DNA of 59,073 nucleotides from an uncultured Bacteroidales bacterium (GCA_949297125.1 CASFRS010000006.1:1-59073); one strand, 5' to 3'. Counted from the first letter of the stretch, positions 36,281-46,428 are shown. Notes: generated by a model from the sequence alone, not told the origin. A program made the numbers and translations.

Positions 36281-36976
36281 ATGAAAAAAATAACGATAGC
36301 CGTCGACGGATACTCCTCGTGCGGCAAAAGCACCATGGCAAAAGCGCTGGCCCGCAAGTTGGGATACATCTATATCGACACCGGAGCCATGTACCGCGCC
36401 GTAACCCTCTTCTGCATGGACAACGGGATTCTGCAAGGAGACAAGGCCGACACGGAAAGACTCGAAAAGGAACTCGACAAAATACAGATAGAATTCAAGA
36501 CCCTCCCCGGCGAAAGCACCCCGCTTGTGTATCTGAACGGGAAATGCGTGGAAAAAGAGATCCGCAGCATGCAGGTATCAGAAAAGGTAAGCATAATCAG
36601 CGCCATACCGTCGGTACGCGAAGCTATGGTAAAGCTGCAACGCCGAATGGGAGACCGGAAAGGTGTCATAATGGACGGTCGAGACATCGGCACTACGGTT
36701 TTCCCCGACGCGGAACTGAAAATATTCGTAACCGCATCGCCCGAAATAAGGGCCAGGCGGAGACTGGACGAACTTTCGGCAAAGGGGAGTTCCGTAACAT
36801 ATGAAGAAGTCCTCAGGAACGTGCAGGAGCGCGACTACATGGATTGCCACCGTGCCGTCAGCCCGCTACGGAAGGCCGACGATGCCATAACGCTCGACAA
36901 CTCCGAAATGACGATAGGGCAGCAGGACGAATGGCTTATGGCGCAATACCGGAAAGCAACGGCAAAAAACCGCTGA
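36281..36976 (+). CDS. cmk: Cytidylate kinase
   Basis: The 231-residue kinase starts KKITIAVDGYSSCGKSTMAKALA with the P-loop GYSSCGKST. It also has YIDTGAMYRAVTLF for nucleoside binding, the DGRDIGTTVFPDAELKIF segment, and RRRLDEL near the lid. It phosphorylates CMP and dCMP. It follows porQ and precedes ispH by 13 bases. Length is normal for the bacterial family (about 225). Confidence 0.97.
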   Translation: MKKITIAVDGYSSCGKSTMAKALARKLGYIYIDTGAMYRAVTLFCMDNGILQGDKADTERLEKELDKIQIEFKTLPGESTPLVYLNGKCVEKEIRSMQVSEKVSIISAIPSVREAMVKLQRRMGDRKGVIMDGRDIGTTVFPDAELKIFVTASPEIRARRRLDELSAKGSSVTYEEVLRNVQERDYMDCHRAVSPLRKADDAITLDNSEMTIGQQDEWLMAQYRKATAKNR

Positions 36977-36989
36977 AAAGGACAATACA

Positions 36990-37856
36990 ATGCCGCACGT
37001 TGAAATAGACGACAAATCGGGATTCTGCTTCGGTGTGGTAACAGCCATAAAAAAAGCCGAAGAAGAACTGGGCAAGGGCGAAACACTCTACTGCCTGGGA
37101 GACATAGTGCACAACAACAACGAAGTGGAGCGCCTGCGCAAAAAAGGGCTTGTCTGCATAGGGCATGAAGAGTTTGCCCGTCTCCGCAACGTAAAGGTGC
37201 TTTTAAGGGCGCACGGCGAACCGCCGCAGACATACCGCACGGCAGAGAAAAACAACATAGAGATAATAGACGCCACCTGCCCCGTGGTCCTGCAGCTGCA
37301 ACGGCAGATAAAGGAGACGTACAACAATATCGACCCGGAAACGGAAGCCATAGTCATATACGGGAAACTGGGACACGCCGAAGTAAACGGGCTTGTAGGC
37401 CAGACCGAGGGGAACGCCGCGGTTGTAGAACGGGAAGAGGACTTCTGCAAGATAGACCGCAACAAGGACATACACCTCTACTCGCAAACCACAAAATCGG
37501 TAAGCGGGCTGAATGAAATAGCCGCGAAACTGCGTGCCTACCTGAACCCCGGAAAAACGGTAAGATGCCACGACACGATATGCCGTCAGGTGGCCAACAG
37601 GATACCCAACATAAAGGAATTTGCAAGAAAACACGACACGATACTCTTCGTATGCGGCGAAAAAAGCTCGAACGGCAAGGTGCTGTTCGAAGAGTGCCGC
37701 AGCATAAACGGTTCCACGCTGCAGGTATCCGGCCTGTCGGCCATCCCCGTACAGGAACTCAAAGGGAAAAAGAGTATCGGGATATGCGGAGCCACGTCGA
37801 CTCCCAAATGGCTGATGGAAGAGGTAGCGGCATTCGTAAAACGGGAACTGGAATAA
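36990..37856 (+). CDS. ispH: 4-hydroxy-3-methylbut-2-enyl diphosphate reductase (IspH)
   Basis: The 288-residue enzyme has three iron-sulfur Cys: Cys13 in GFCFGVV, Cys97 in DATCPVV, and Cys in HDTICRQ. Other motifs are [10 protein letters not shown] with the substrate His, GKLGHAEV and EKSSNG. It makes IPP and DMAPP in the last step of the MEP pathway. The reading order cmk-ispH is usual. The next gene, pfkA, has its own promoter. Confidence 0.96.
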   Translation: MPHVEIDDKSGFCFGVVTAIKKAEEELGKGETLYCLGDIVHNNNEVERLRKKGLVCIGHEEFARLRNVKVLLRAHGEPPQTYRTAEKNNIEIIDATCPVVLQLQRQIKETYNNIDPETEAIVIYGKLGHAEVNGLVGQTEGNAAVVEREEDFCKIDRNKDIHLYSQTTKSVSGLNEIAAKLRAYLNPGKTVRCHDTICRQVANRIPNIKEFARKHDTILFVCGEKSSNGKVLFEECRSINGSTLQVSGLSAIPVQELKGKKSIGICGATSTPKWLMEEVAAFVKRELE

Positions 37857-37898
37857 CCCCCGTCGGAAAAACAGGATACAAAAGCCCCAGTCGGGGTA

Positions 37899-37929
37899 TT
37901 TATTATTTGAATATAAATCATTATCTTCG
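37899..37929 (+). promoter_or_regulatory. Probable promoter of pfkA
   Basis: TTTA (37899-37902), 19-base spacer, TATCTTCG (37922-37929); each box is one base off consensus. pfkA starts 31 bases later. Confidence 0.5.
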
Positions 37930-37960
37930 CAATAACATTACAAACAAATCACTATTCATT

Positions 37961-38944
37961 ATGGCAAAAAGAAAAAAATGTATCGGCATCCTCACATCTG
38001 GGGGCGATGCACCTGGTATGAACGCAGCCATACGCGCCGTAACCCGTACGGCAATCTATCACGACTTTGACGTAAAAGCGATATATCGCGGCTACAAAGG
38101 GTTGTTCAATGAAGAAATAGTGCAGTTCAAGACCCAGAATGTCAGCAACATCATCCAACAGGGAGGGACAATACTGAAAACGGCAAGATGTCAGGAATTC
38201 ACCACCAAAGAGGGGAGACAGCTGGCATTCGACACGATAACCAAGCACGGCATCGACGCCCTCGTAACGATTGGCGGCGACGGCACCCTTACCGGAGCGC
38301 GCATATTCGCCACAGAATACAACTTCCCGATAGTGGGGATACCCGGTACGATAGACAACGACCTTTACGGGACAGACCGCACAATAGGCTACGATACCGC
38401 ACTCAACACCATAATGCAGGCTGTAGACAAGATTCGCGATACGGCTACCTCGCACGAACGCCTCTTCTTCATCGAGGTAATGGGGCGCGACGCCGGATTC
38501 CTCGCCCTCAACGGAGCGATAGCCAGCGGGGCCGAAGCGGCAATAATCCCGGAGATAGCCACCCAGGAAGACCAGCTGGAGGAACTGATCAAGAACGGGT
38601 TCCGCAAATCGAAAAACAGCAGTATAGTAATAGTGGCGGAAAGCCCGCAGACGGGAGGGGCAATGCACGTAGCGGAACTGGTAAAGAAAGAGCACCCGCA
38701 GTACGATGTCCGGGTATCGATACTCGGACACATGCAGCGCGGAGGCTCGCCTACGGCTAACGACAGGATACTGGCCAGCCGTATGGGCGAAGCGGCCATA
38801 TACGCCCTGCTCGACGACCAGCGCAACGTAATGATAGGAATCCGCAACGACCAGATAGAGTATGTTCCGTTTATAAAGGCGATAAAGAACGACAAGCCCA
38901 TAAACAGGGATCTGCTCAACACGATAAGGATTCTCTCCACGTAA
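37961..38944 (+). CDS. pfkA: ATP-dependent 6-phosphofructokinase
   Basis: The 327-residue protein from ATG at 37961 has [19 protein letters not shown], then [11 protein letters not shown], where Gly rather than Asp marks ATP as the phosphate donor. Catalytic PGTIDND follows, then [10 protein letters not shown] and [12 protein letters not shown] longer frame extends back through the ispH gene but the added part lacks any relation to the family. It phosphorylates fructose 6-phosphate. It is the first gene of the run pfkA-rel-HD-thioesterase-dprA. Confidence 0.97.
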   Translation: MAKRKKCIGILTSGGDAPGMNAAIRAVTRTAIYHDFDVKAIYRGYKGLFNEEIVQFKTQNVSNIIQQGGTILKTARCQEFTTKEGRQLAFDTITKHGIDALVTIGGDGTLTGARIFATEYNFPIVGIPGTIDNDLYGTDRTIGYDTALNTIMQAVDKIRDTATSHERLFFIEVMGRDAGFLALNGAIASGAEAAIIPEIATQEDQLEELIKNGFRKSKNSSIVIVAESPQTGGAMHVAELVKKEHPQYDVRVSILGHMQRGGSPTANDRILASRMGEAAIYALLDDQRNVMIGIRNDQIEYVPFIKAIKNDKPINRDLLNTIRILST

Positions 38945-38961
38945 AACCACGGACGCCGGAA

Positions 38962-41250
38962 ATGGAGGAAACAAGAAAGTCGGAAGACGAAATAATAGAA
39001 CACGAGTTTCAGGCGCTACTGTCGGAATACCTCGCCTCCAACCACCGCAAGAAGGTGGGAATCATAGAGCGTGCCTATAAATTCGCAAAACAAGCGCATC
39101 AGGGCATACTGCGCCAGTCCGGCGAACCCTACATACTTCATCCAATAGCCGTAGCCCGAATCGCCTGCAAGGAGATAGGGCTCGGCTCTACCTCAATCTG
39201 CGCGGCACTGCTGCACGACGTAGCAGAGGACACCGAGTACACCATAGACGATATAGAACGGCTGTTCGGCAAAAAAATAGCCCAGCTCGTGGACGGGCTC
39301 ACAAAGATTGCCGGAGGGATATTCGGCGACAAAGCCTCGGAACAGGCGGAGAACTTCAGGAAACTGCTGCTGACCATGTCGGAAGACATAAGGGTTATCC
39401 TGATAAAAATGGCAGACAGACTGCACAACATGCGTACTCTCAGTTCCCTGCCGCAAAAGAAGCAGTACAAGATAGCAGGCGAGACCCTTTACATATACGC
39501 GCCTTTGGCGCATCGCCTGGGCCTCTTCTCGATAAAGAGCGAACTTGAAGACCTCAGCTTCAAGTACGAACACCCCGACACGTACCGCGAAATAAGCAGG
39601 AAAATAGCCGAGAGCGAAGAGATCCGGCAGAAAGCGTTCAAGACCTTCTCCCTCCCGATAGTGAAACGGATGGATGAACGGGGAATAAAATACGAAATAA
39701 AGGCCCGCATAAAAAGCGTCTATTCCATATGGAAAAAAATGGACGCAAAGAACATCCCCTTTGAAGAAGTCTACGACCTGTACGCCGTACGCATAATCTT
39801 CGACCCCAAACGGGATGAAGACGAAAAGCGCGAATGCTGGGAGATATATTCCATAATAACCGACATATACCGCCTCCACCCCGACAGGATACGCGACTGG
39901 GTAAGCCGCCCGAAGGCAAACGGTTACCAGGCGCTGCACGTAACCGTAATGGGTAGCGACGGCAACTGGGTGGAAGTACAGATACGCTCGCGCAAAATGG
40001 ACGAAATAGCCGAGCGCGGGTTCGCGGCGCACTGGAAATACAAGACCGGCGACAGCAACGACAACGACAACTACGAAGAGAACGAGTTGGATATCTGGCT
40101 GAAAACCATAAAGGAGATACTGGAAAGCCCCGAGCCCAACGCGCTGGATTTCCTCGACACGATAAAGCTCAACCTGTACGCTTCGGAAATATTCGTTTTC
40201 ACGCCTAAAGGCGAAATAAAGACATTGCCCAAGGACGCCACCGCACTGGACTTCGCGTTCACCCTGCACTCCGATGTCGGGTACCACTGCATAGCAGCCA
40301 AGGTAAACCACAAACTCGTGCCGCTAAGCCAGAAACTGCAAAGCGGCGACCAGGTGGAAATACTCACATCCAAATCGCAGCGGCCCAAACAGGAGTGGAT
40401 AAATTTCGTAACCACAGCAAAGTCGAAGACCCGGCTTATAAACGCCCTGCGGAAAGAGCGCAGGATAGTCGCCTCGGCAGGAGAAGAGACATACAGGAAA
40501 TTCGCGGCAGAACACAACATCAACACCGACGACCTGTCGATGCTCGACAAGATAATGAACCACTTCGGTATAGGACGCAAGGAAGAACTCTTCTATCTGC
40601 TGGGAAACAACGATATAACGCTCGACGGCGGGACACTGAAGGCTATCTCCGAGAAACGGCAGAACCTGATTCTAAAATACCTGAAGAAACCCTTCACATC
40701 CCTCACCCCGTCAAAAGGCAACGGGAACAAGGGGAAAGAGGAGGAAGAGAGCGAAAAGGAGTTTATCGACCGCACATCCACGTTCATCATACGTCCCGAA
40801 GAAGAGAACAAACGCTACAACATAGCTATCTGCTGCAATCCCGTACCCGGAGACGATGTACTTGGATATGTAAACGACAACGAAACAGTAACCATACACA
40901 AGATAGACTGTCCGGTTGCGCTGAGGCTTAAAAGCAGTTTCGGGGAAAGGCTCGTGGCGGCACGCTGGAAAGAGGCTAAAGCCGCAAAGCCGTCGCTCGT
41001 ATCGATAGAGATAAGCGGAATAGACACCCGGGGAATCCTGAACCAGATAACCACCCTGATAAACAATACCGGTACGGTGGACATACGGAGCATAAACATG
41101 GAAGCCAAAGACGGGCTTTTCTACGGGAGAATAGGGCTTGCCGTCCACTCCGCACAAAGCATAACGGAAATATGCGGCAACCTCAAAAAGATAAAAGAGG
41201 TAAAATCAGCCACCCGCATCAATCAGACAAAAACCGATAAAGAGCAGTAA
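38962..41250 (+). CDS. Bifunctional (p)ppGpp synthetase/hydrolase (RelA/SpoT family)
   Basis: The 762-residue protein has the full long-RSH plan. The HD hydrolase part (about 40-200) shows HPIAVARIACKE and LLHDVAEDTEYT, so it should be active. The synthetase part (about 240-370) has RIKSVYSIWKKM, YDLYAVRIIF, and NGYQALHVTVMG. A TGS domain (about 405-470, IFVFTPKGEIKTLPKDATALDFAF) and a C-terminal ACT domain follow. As both HD and synthetase motifs are intact, it can make and degrade the alarmone. It starts 18 bases after pfkA and 2 bases before the HD protein. Confidence 0.96.
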   Translation: MEETRKSEDEIIEHEFQALLSEYLASNHRKKVGIIERAYKFAKQAHQGILRQSGEPYILHPIAVARIACKEIGLGSTSICAALLHDVAEDTEYTIDDIERLFGKKIAQLVDGLTKIAGGIFGDKASEQAENFRKLLLTMSEDIRVILIKMADRLHNMRTLSSLPQKKQYKIAGETLYIYAPLAHRLGLFSIKSELEDLSFKYEHPDTYREISRKIAESEEIRQKAFKTFSLPIVKRMDERGIKYEIKARIKSVYSIWKKMDAKNIPFEEVYDLYAVRIIFDPKRDEDEKRECWEIYSIITDIYRLHPDRIRDWVSRPKANGYQALHVTVMGSDGNWVEVQIRSRKMDEIAERGFAAHWKYKTGDSNDNDNYEENELDIWLKTIKEILESPEPNALDFLDTIKLNLYASEIFVFTPKGEIKTLPKDATALDFAFTLHSDVGYHCIAAKVNHKLVPLSQKLQSGDQVEILTSKSQRPKQEWINFVTTAKSKTRLINALRKERRIVASAGEETYRKFAAEHNINTDDLSMLDKIMNHFGIGRKEELFYLLGNNDITLDGGTLKAISEKRQNLILKYLKKPFTSLTPSKGNGNKGKEEEESEKEFIDRTSTFIIRPEEENKRYNIAICCNPVPGDDVLGYVNDNETVTIHKIDCPVALRLKSSFGERLVAARWKEAKAAKPSLVSIEISGIDTRGILNQITTLINNTGTVDIRSINMEAKDGLFYGRIGLAVHSAQSITEICGNLKKIKEVKSATRINQTKTDKEQ

Positions 41251-41252
41251 AC

Positions 41253-43355
41253 ATGCCGATATTCAGAAAATTCAAAATAGATGCCGCCAACATATGGCAG
41301 GCCGTACTGTTCATAGCGGCCGTAACGCTGACCATAATGTTCATCCCGCGCGAAAGGCAGTTCCGCTACTATTTCGAGGAGGGGAAACCGTGGCGGTACG
41401 GCCTGCTCACAGCCCCGTTCGACTTTGCCGTATATAAGGACGACACGACAATAAAACACGAACAGGACAGCGTTCTGGCAAGTTTCAACCCGTATTTCAC
41501 GTTCGACAAGACTTTGGCCAAGGCCGAAGCCGACAGGTTCCGCAACGAAGCGGAAGGGAATACCGGACAAAGTATCCCGATATTTTACCGCAACCTCATA
41601 ACCACGGCCATACTCGACGTATACGACAAGGGGATAATCGATGCCGAATCGTATTCCAACCTGAGGCTGTCAGGCAAGAAGAGCATCCGGCTGCTTGAGG
41701 ACGGCATAGCGCGCGAATACGATACAGACATGCTGCTGACTCCGAAAATGGCATACGAGAAGATAATGTACATGGTCTACGACGACAGCGTGCGCAACAC
41801 ACTCTACACCAAGGACCTGAACACCTATCTTGTCCCGAACATAAAATACGACACGCTCACCAACGAAAAGGCCCGCAACCAGTTGCTCGACAAACTCTCC
41901 ATTTCGTCCGGCATGATACAGTCGGGCGAAAGAATCATAGACCGCGGGGTAATAGTTACCCCCGACATATACCGGATACTTAAATCGTACGAGAAAGCTG
42001 CACTCAAAAGGGACGGCAACAGCGGACGCAGCAACGGCGCGCTGACGGGCCAGGCAATAATAGTAGTCATACTCTATTCGTTCTTCTACCTGTTCCTCGC
42101 ACTGTTCCGCAGGAGGATGTTCCACAACCCCCGTACGCTCGGCTTCCTGATGATGATGATTACAGCCGTAACCCTTGCCTCGTACATACTGTCGCAAAGG
42201 TTCCTGCTGGGCATATACATGGTGCCGTTCGCAGTACTCCCCATAATGGTGGTAACATTCCTCGATGCAAGGATTGCGCTTTACTGCAGCCTGGTAACAA
42301 TACTCCTGTGCGCCCCGGCATCGCCGTTCCCAATGGAATATGTACTGCTTCAGGTAATAGTAAGCATGACGGCGATAGACTCCCTCAAGGAACTGGTAAA
42401 ACGTTCGCAAATGCTCAAAAGCGTACTGCTGATATTCATGGCATACTGCGTAACATACATAGGGTACACGCTGCTGAGCGAGGGGAGCTGGAACAAGCTG
42501 AACCCCGACATGTTCCTGTACCTGTTCATAAACTGTTTCATGCTGCTCTTCTCCTACCTGTTCGTATTCGTGATAGAAAAGCTGTTCGGCTTCACATCCA
42601 ACGTAATGCTCGTGGAATTGTCCGACATAAACTCGCCGTTGCTGCGGGAACTCTCCGAGAAGTGCCCCGGCACGTTCCAGCATGCCATGCAGGTTGCCAA
42701 TCTCGGGGCAGAAGCGGCAAACCGCATAGGGGCGAAAGGGTTGCTCGTCCGGACAGGAGCGTTATACCACGACATAGGGAAAATATCCAACCCCATGTTC
42801 TTTACGGAGAACCAGCACGGGTTCAACCCTCACACCAACCTCAGCTACACCGACAGCGCCAGCATAATAATAAGCCACGTACAGGAGGGGCTGAAACTGG
42901 CAAAGAAATACAACCTGCCCGAATCGGTAAAAGCATTCATCAGCACACACCACGGGAAGACAAAGGCCAAATATTTCTACAACTCGTACAAGAACGAGCA
43001 TCCCGACGAGAGGATAAACGAAGAACTCTTCACATATCCCGGTCCCAAGCCTCACACAAAGGAAGAGGGGATAATGATGATGGCTGATGTAATAGAAGCC
43101 AAATCGCGCAGCATGAAGGACTATTCGCACGAAGCCATCAGTAAAATGGTCAACAGCACGATAGATGAAATCGTAGCCGAAGGGCAGTTGAACGATACCT
43201 CGCTGAGTTTCCGCGACGTATCGGAAATACGCGAAGTATTCATAACGCGGCTTGAAAGCATATACCACCCGAGGATAAGCTACCCCGAGGACAAAAGCAA
43301 GAAGGAAGAACCGGAACCGGCCGAAGAAGAGACAAGTCTGGAGGCGGAGAGTTAG
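41253..43355 (+). CDS. 7TM-HD cyclic dinucleotide phosphodiesterase (PgpH-like)
   Basis: The 700-residue membrane protein has an N-terminal helix (about 16-30), an extracytoplasmic 7TMR-HDED domain to about 270, seven membrane helices (about 275-440), and a C-terminal HD domain. The HD part has CPGTFQHAMQVANLGAEAA, LYHDIGKISNPMFF, and ISTHHGKTKAKYF. This is the architecture of PgpH, which cleaves c-di-AMP in Firmicutes; the same use here is inference. It directly follows rel with a 2-base gap, hinting at linked nucleotide signalling. A highly acidic tail (PEPAEEETSLEAES) ends the protein. Confidence 0.9.
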   Translation: MPIFRKFKIDAANIWQAVLFIAAVTLTIMFIPRERQFRYYFEEGKPWRYGLLTAPFDFAVYKDDTTIKHEQDSVLASFNPYFTFDKTLAKAEADRFRNEAEGNTGQSIPIFYRNLITTAILDVYDKGIIDAESYSNLRLSGKKSIRLLEDGIAREYDTDMLLTPKMAYEKIMYMVYDDSVRNTLYTKDLNTYLVPNIKYDTLTNEKARNQLLDKLSISSGMIQSGERIIDRGVIVTPDIYRILKSYEKAALKRDGNSGRSNGALTGQAIIVVILYSFFYLFLALFRRRMFHNPRTLGFLMMMITAVTLASYILSQRFLLGIYMVPFAVLPIMVVTFLDARIALYCSLVTILLCAPASPFPMEYVLLQVIVSMTAIDSLKELVKRSQMLKSVLLIFMAYCVTYIGYTLLSEGSWNKLNPDMFLYLFINCFMLLFSYLFVFVIEKLFGFTSNVMLVELSDINSPLLRELSEKCPGTFQHAMQVANLGAEAANRIGAKGLLVRTGALYHDIGKISNPMFFTENQHGFNPHTNLSYTDSASIIISHVQEGLKLAKKYNLPESVKAFISTHHGKTKAKYFYNSYKNEHPDERINEELFTYPGPKPHTKEEGIMMMADVIEAKSRSMKDYSHEAISKMVNSTIDEIVAEGQLNDTSLSFRDVSEIREVFITRLESIYHPRISYPEDKSKKEEPEPAEEETSLEAES

Positions 43356-43375
43356 CCTTGTAAAATGCACGACAA

Positions 43376-43786
43376 ATGGAAAAGGAATACACCTACACAC
43401 TGGAGATAAAAGTGCGCGACTACGAATGCGACGCACAAGGGATAGTAAACAATGCCAACTACCAGCACTACTTCGAGTACGCCAGGCACGAATTCCTCGA
43501 ATACGCAGGATGCCCGTTTGCAGAGATACGCAAAATGGGAATAGAGCCCGTGGTGGCCCGCATAGAAATAGACTACAAAAGCCCGCTGCACGGAGGGGAG
43601 AAGTGCCTTTGCAGGCTCAATGCAAAAAGGGAGGGGATAAAATTCGTCTTTTACGAGGACATATACCGCATGGGCGACGGCAGACTCTGCACGTCGGCAA
43701 AAGTAACTACCGTATGCCTCAGGGACGGACGTCCGGTAAAGGGAGACGAGCTTGCCGGAAAACTCGGGCAATACCTAACCGAATAA
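43376..43786 (+). CDS. 4HBT-type hotdog acyl-CoA thioesterase
   Basis: The 136-residue protein fits the YbgC/4-hydroxybenzoyl-CoA thioesterase family: VRDYECDAQGIVNNANYQHYFEYARHEFL, where the Asp in DAQG is the catalytic position, then PVVARIEIDYKSPLHGGE. It should hydrolyse an acyl-CoA or acyl-ACP. It lies 20 bases after the HD protein and 10 before dprA. Substrate unknown. Confidence 0.9.
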   Translation: MEKEYTYTLEIKVRDYECDAQGIVNNANYQHYFEYARHEFLEYAGCPFAEIRKMGIEPVVARIEIDYKSPLHGGEKCLCRLNAKREGIKFVFYEDIYRMGDGRLCTSAKVTTVCLRDGRPVKGDELAGKLGQYLTE

Positions 43787-43796
43787 CACCGCCAGC

Positions 43797-44909
43797 ATGA
43801 TAACCGACCGATACCGTACGGCAATAGCGCTCGCACACATACTGAAAAAACCGTGGGCAGGAATATTCGAGGCGATAACCGAAAAATACGGCTCACTGGA
43901 AGAAGCCTTCGCCTCCGACACCGTTACGGCAGAAACCCCCGACGGCAAAACCATGGTTACGGCCATCCCGCCCGAAAAGCGCAAAGAGGCATTACAGTTC
44001 GCCCTGGAGGAAGAGAAGTTCATGGAGAGGGAAAACATCGTCCCGCTGATGTATAACGATGACGGATATCCCAAACAGCTGAGGGAGTGCAACGACGCCC
44101 CCGCTGTAATATACCTCCGCGGCAACCGCCGGCCCTGCTCGCCGCACATGATAAGCATTGTGGGGACACGCCATGCCACACCGTACGGGAAAGAGTTCTG
44201 CGAGCACCTTGTTGCAGACCTTGCAAAAGCAGTTCCCGACATAATAATCTGCAGCGGGCTGGCCTACGGCATAGACATCTGCGCACACCGCGCCGCCCTC
44301 GACAACGGAGTAGCCACGGTTGCCGTCCTCGGGCACCCGTTGAATACCGTATACCCGTCTATACATGCCGCCACGGCAAGGAAAATAGAGGAATGCGGAG
44401 CGCTTGTTACCGAATACACCTCCGAACGTCCCATACTGAAAATAAACTTCGTGGCACGCAACCGGATAATAGCCGGGATGAGCCATGCAACGGTGGTAAT
44501 AGAATCGGCCGAAAAGGGGGGTGCACTGATAACTGCCGACCTGGCGACAGGCTACAGCCGGGATGTATTCGCCCTGCCGGGCGACATATCCGAAGAACGC
44601 TCGAAAGGGTGCAACGACCTGATAAAAAACAACAAGGCCGCCCTTATAACATCGGCCGGCGACATAATAGAAGCGCTGCGCTGGGAAACCCGGAAGGGCA
44701 CACAAAACCGCACACTCTTTACAGAGACGGAACTGGACGAAAACGAAACCAGGATAATGGAACTCTTCAATGTACGGAGGGAATATCAGGTCGATGAAAT
44801 TGCGGAACTGGGCGGACTTGCAGTATCCACTACCCTGTCCACACTTATGGAACTGGAGTTCAAGGGATTTGTAAAATCATACCCGGGAAACAGATACCGG
44901 AAATTCTAA
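43797..44909 (+). CDS. dprA: DNA-processing protein DprA
   Basis: The 370-residue protein has an N-terminal helical part with YRTAIALAHILKKPW, then a Rossmann core (about 100-290) with SIVGTRHATPYGKEFC, CSGLAYGIDICAHRAAL, and GCNDLIKNNKAALI. A C-terminal winged helix (about 305-370) reads YQVDEIAELGGLAVSTTLSTLMELEFKGFV. DprA loads RecA on incoming single-stranded DNA in natural transformation; it is widely kept even where transformation is unknown. Its stop overlaps the convergent znuC stop by 4 bases, leaving no space for a terminator. Confidence 0.94.
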   Translation: MITDRYRTAIALAHILKKPWAGIFEAITEKYGSLEEAFASDTVTAETPDGKTMVTAIPPEKRKEALQFALEEEKFMERENIVPLMYNDDGYPKQLRECNDAPAVIYLRGNRRPCSPHMISIVGTRHATPYGKEFCEHLVADLAKAVPDIIICSGLAYGIDICAHRAALDNGVATVAVLGHPLNTVYPSIHAATARKIEECGALVTEYTSERPILKINFVARNRIIAGMSHATVVIESAEKGGALITADLATGYSRDVFALPGDISEERSKGCNDLIKNNKAALITSAGDIIEALRWETRKGTQNRTLFTETELDENETRIMELFNVRREYQVDEIAELGGLAVSTTLSTLMELEFKGFVKSYPGNRYRKF

Positions 44910-45559
44910 AGCGGCACTTCGTTTACCGTCCCGTGTACAGAAACCATACGCGAGGCAATGCCCCTTGCCTTCTCCACGGCATGCGAAACCATAACCACGG
45001 TACATTTTCCCGACAAGCCTTTCAGTATACCGAAAACCTTCTCCTCGAAATACGTATCCATATACGACGTAGGTTCGTCCAGCACCAGCAGTTCCGGTCC
45101 GGCGACAAGCGCACGCGCCATGAGCGCCCGCTGGAACTGTCCTCCCGAAACCTCGCCTATCTGACGGTTCAAGAAAGAAGAGAGTTCCAGAAGTTCCACA
45201 ACCTCCTCCATACGCGTCCTGCGTACCGGGGTCTCCTTTATCCTGCATCTGGCAAACCCCGACTCCACCATTTCCATTACCGTAATCGGGAAGCGCATAT
45301 CCATGCTGTTTTTCTGGGGCAGATAACCTATACCGGCGGGCATACCCTCCCCGCTGCCGGGATACCTCACGCATCCCGATGTAGGAGCGATAAGCCCCAG
45401 CATTATTTTTATAAGGGAAGTTTTTCCCCCGCCGTTAGCCCCCGTTACAGCAAGGAAATCGCCGCGGCGGAGCTGCAAATCCACCCCTTTCAGGATGACC
45501 CGGCTTCCATACGAAAGCGAAACCCCCTCCAATTCCAGCAAATTATCATTCAACAGCAT
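44906..45559 (-). CDS. znuC: Zinc/manganese-type ABC transporter ATP-binding protein
   Basis: About 217 residues from the ATG at 45559; an upstream TTG is in frame but less likely. ABC motifs are complete: Walker A GANGGGKTSL, signature VSGGQFQRALMARAL, and Walker B LLVLDEPTSYMD, with a His at SHAV. It is closest in plan to ZnuC-type proteins. It overlaps the znuA end by 14 bases. No permease (ZnuB) follows: the next gene, dprA, is convergent. Confidence 0.88.
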   Translation of the reverse strand: MLLNDNLLELEGVSLSYGSRVILKGVDLQLRRGDFLAVTGANGGGKTSLIKIMLGLIAPTSGCVRYPGSGEGMPAGIGYLPQKNSMDMRFPITVMEMVESGFARCRIKETPVRRTRMEEVVELLELSSFLNRQIGEVSGGQFQRALMARALVAGPELLVLDEPTSYMDTYFEEKVFGILKGLSGKCTVVMVSHAVEKARGIASRMVSVHGTVNEVPL

Positions 45560-46406
45560 CGGCAATCTTCATTATCTCGGTTTTCCACTCGTAGGAGAGA
45601 GGATTTATGACAACCACCTCAGCTCCTATCTCCGAAGCGAACTCCTTTACCAGATCGGGGTTGAACTCCGACTGCACGAAAACGCACTTCACGCCATTGG
45701 CCCGTGCCGTATCCACGGCATTTTTCATTGTAAGAGGGGTAAGTTCCTTTCCCTCGTGTTCGAGCGACAGCTGTACCAGCCCGTAATCGCGGGCAAAATA
45801 CGACAGCGACGGGTGATAAATGGCAAACATCCGTCCGCCGACACGCTTCAAACGCTCCCGCACGACGGAATCGACAGAATCCATTTCCGCCTCAAGGAGT
45901 TTGAAGTTCGACCTGTAGGTAGCGGCATTATCGGGATCTATCTCCGCCAGGCCATTACAGATGTTGCGCGCCATGATTTTTGCCGAAGCCGGCGATGACC
46001 AGAAATGCGGGTCATACCCTGCTCCGTGTCCTGCACCGTGTCCGGTGCAGACAGCCTCTATCGGCGCAATTCCTTCCGAAGTATCGAAGACCTTCATATC
46101 CGGATTGTTGCTCTCTATAGCAGGGAGATAGTTCACCTCGACCCCCAACGTCCCCACTTTGAAATACGCCGAACTTGCCGATATCGCAACCATGGAGGCA
46201 GGAGAAATATCGTAGCTCTCCGGACTCATGCCCGGCGGTACGGCGCAATTCACCGCTACAAGACCGCCGGCAATCCTCTCGGCAAAATATTTTTGGGGCA
46301 TTATCGTTACGGCAACCTGCTTTACACCGCTGCCGCCGGACGAACACCCTGCAAGCGCCAGAAACGCCCCCATTGCAATAGCCAAGAACGCAACACTCCT
46401 TTTCAT
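45546..46406 (-). CDS. znuA: Zinc/metal-binding ABC lipoprotein (ZnuA family)
   Basis: The 286-residue protein has a lipobox LALAGC. Cluster A-I metal-binding features are present: PQKYFAERIAGG, DPHFWSSPASAK, IYHPSLSYFARDYGL and EHEGKELTP. A His-rich loop GHGAGHGAGYD fits zinc. Position in an operon with znuC suggests high-affinity uptake. It follows the YfhO gene by 22 bases. Confidence 0.9.
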   Translation of the reverse strand: MKRSVAFLAIAMGAFLALAGCSSGGSGVKQVAVTIMPQKYFAERIAGGLVAVNCAVPPGMSPESYDISPASMVAISASSAYFKVGTLGVEVNYLPAIESNNPDMKVFDTSEGIAPIEAVCTGHGAGHGAGYDPHFWSSPASAKIMARNICNGLAEIDPDNAATYRSNFKLLEAEMDSVDSVVRERLKRVGGRMFAIYHPSLSYFARDYGLVQLSLEHEGKELTPLTMKNAVDTARANGVKCVFVQSEFNPDLVKEFASEIGAEVVVINPLSYEWKTEIMKIADAVE

Positions 46407-46428
46407 AATCCTATATCCTCACCCTATA

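Noticed and set aside
37875..37905. Terminator between ispH and pfkA
   Set aside because: The CCCC-AGTC-GGGG hairpin has only four firm pairs and no clean T-run.
37565..37960. N-terminal extension of the pfkA frame back into ispH
   Set aside because: The added residues lie in another frame of ispH and do not match the family; the ATG at 37961 gives the normal length and start.
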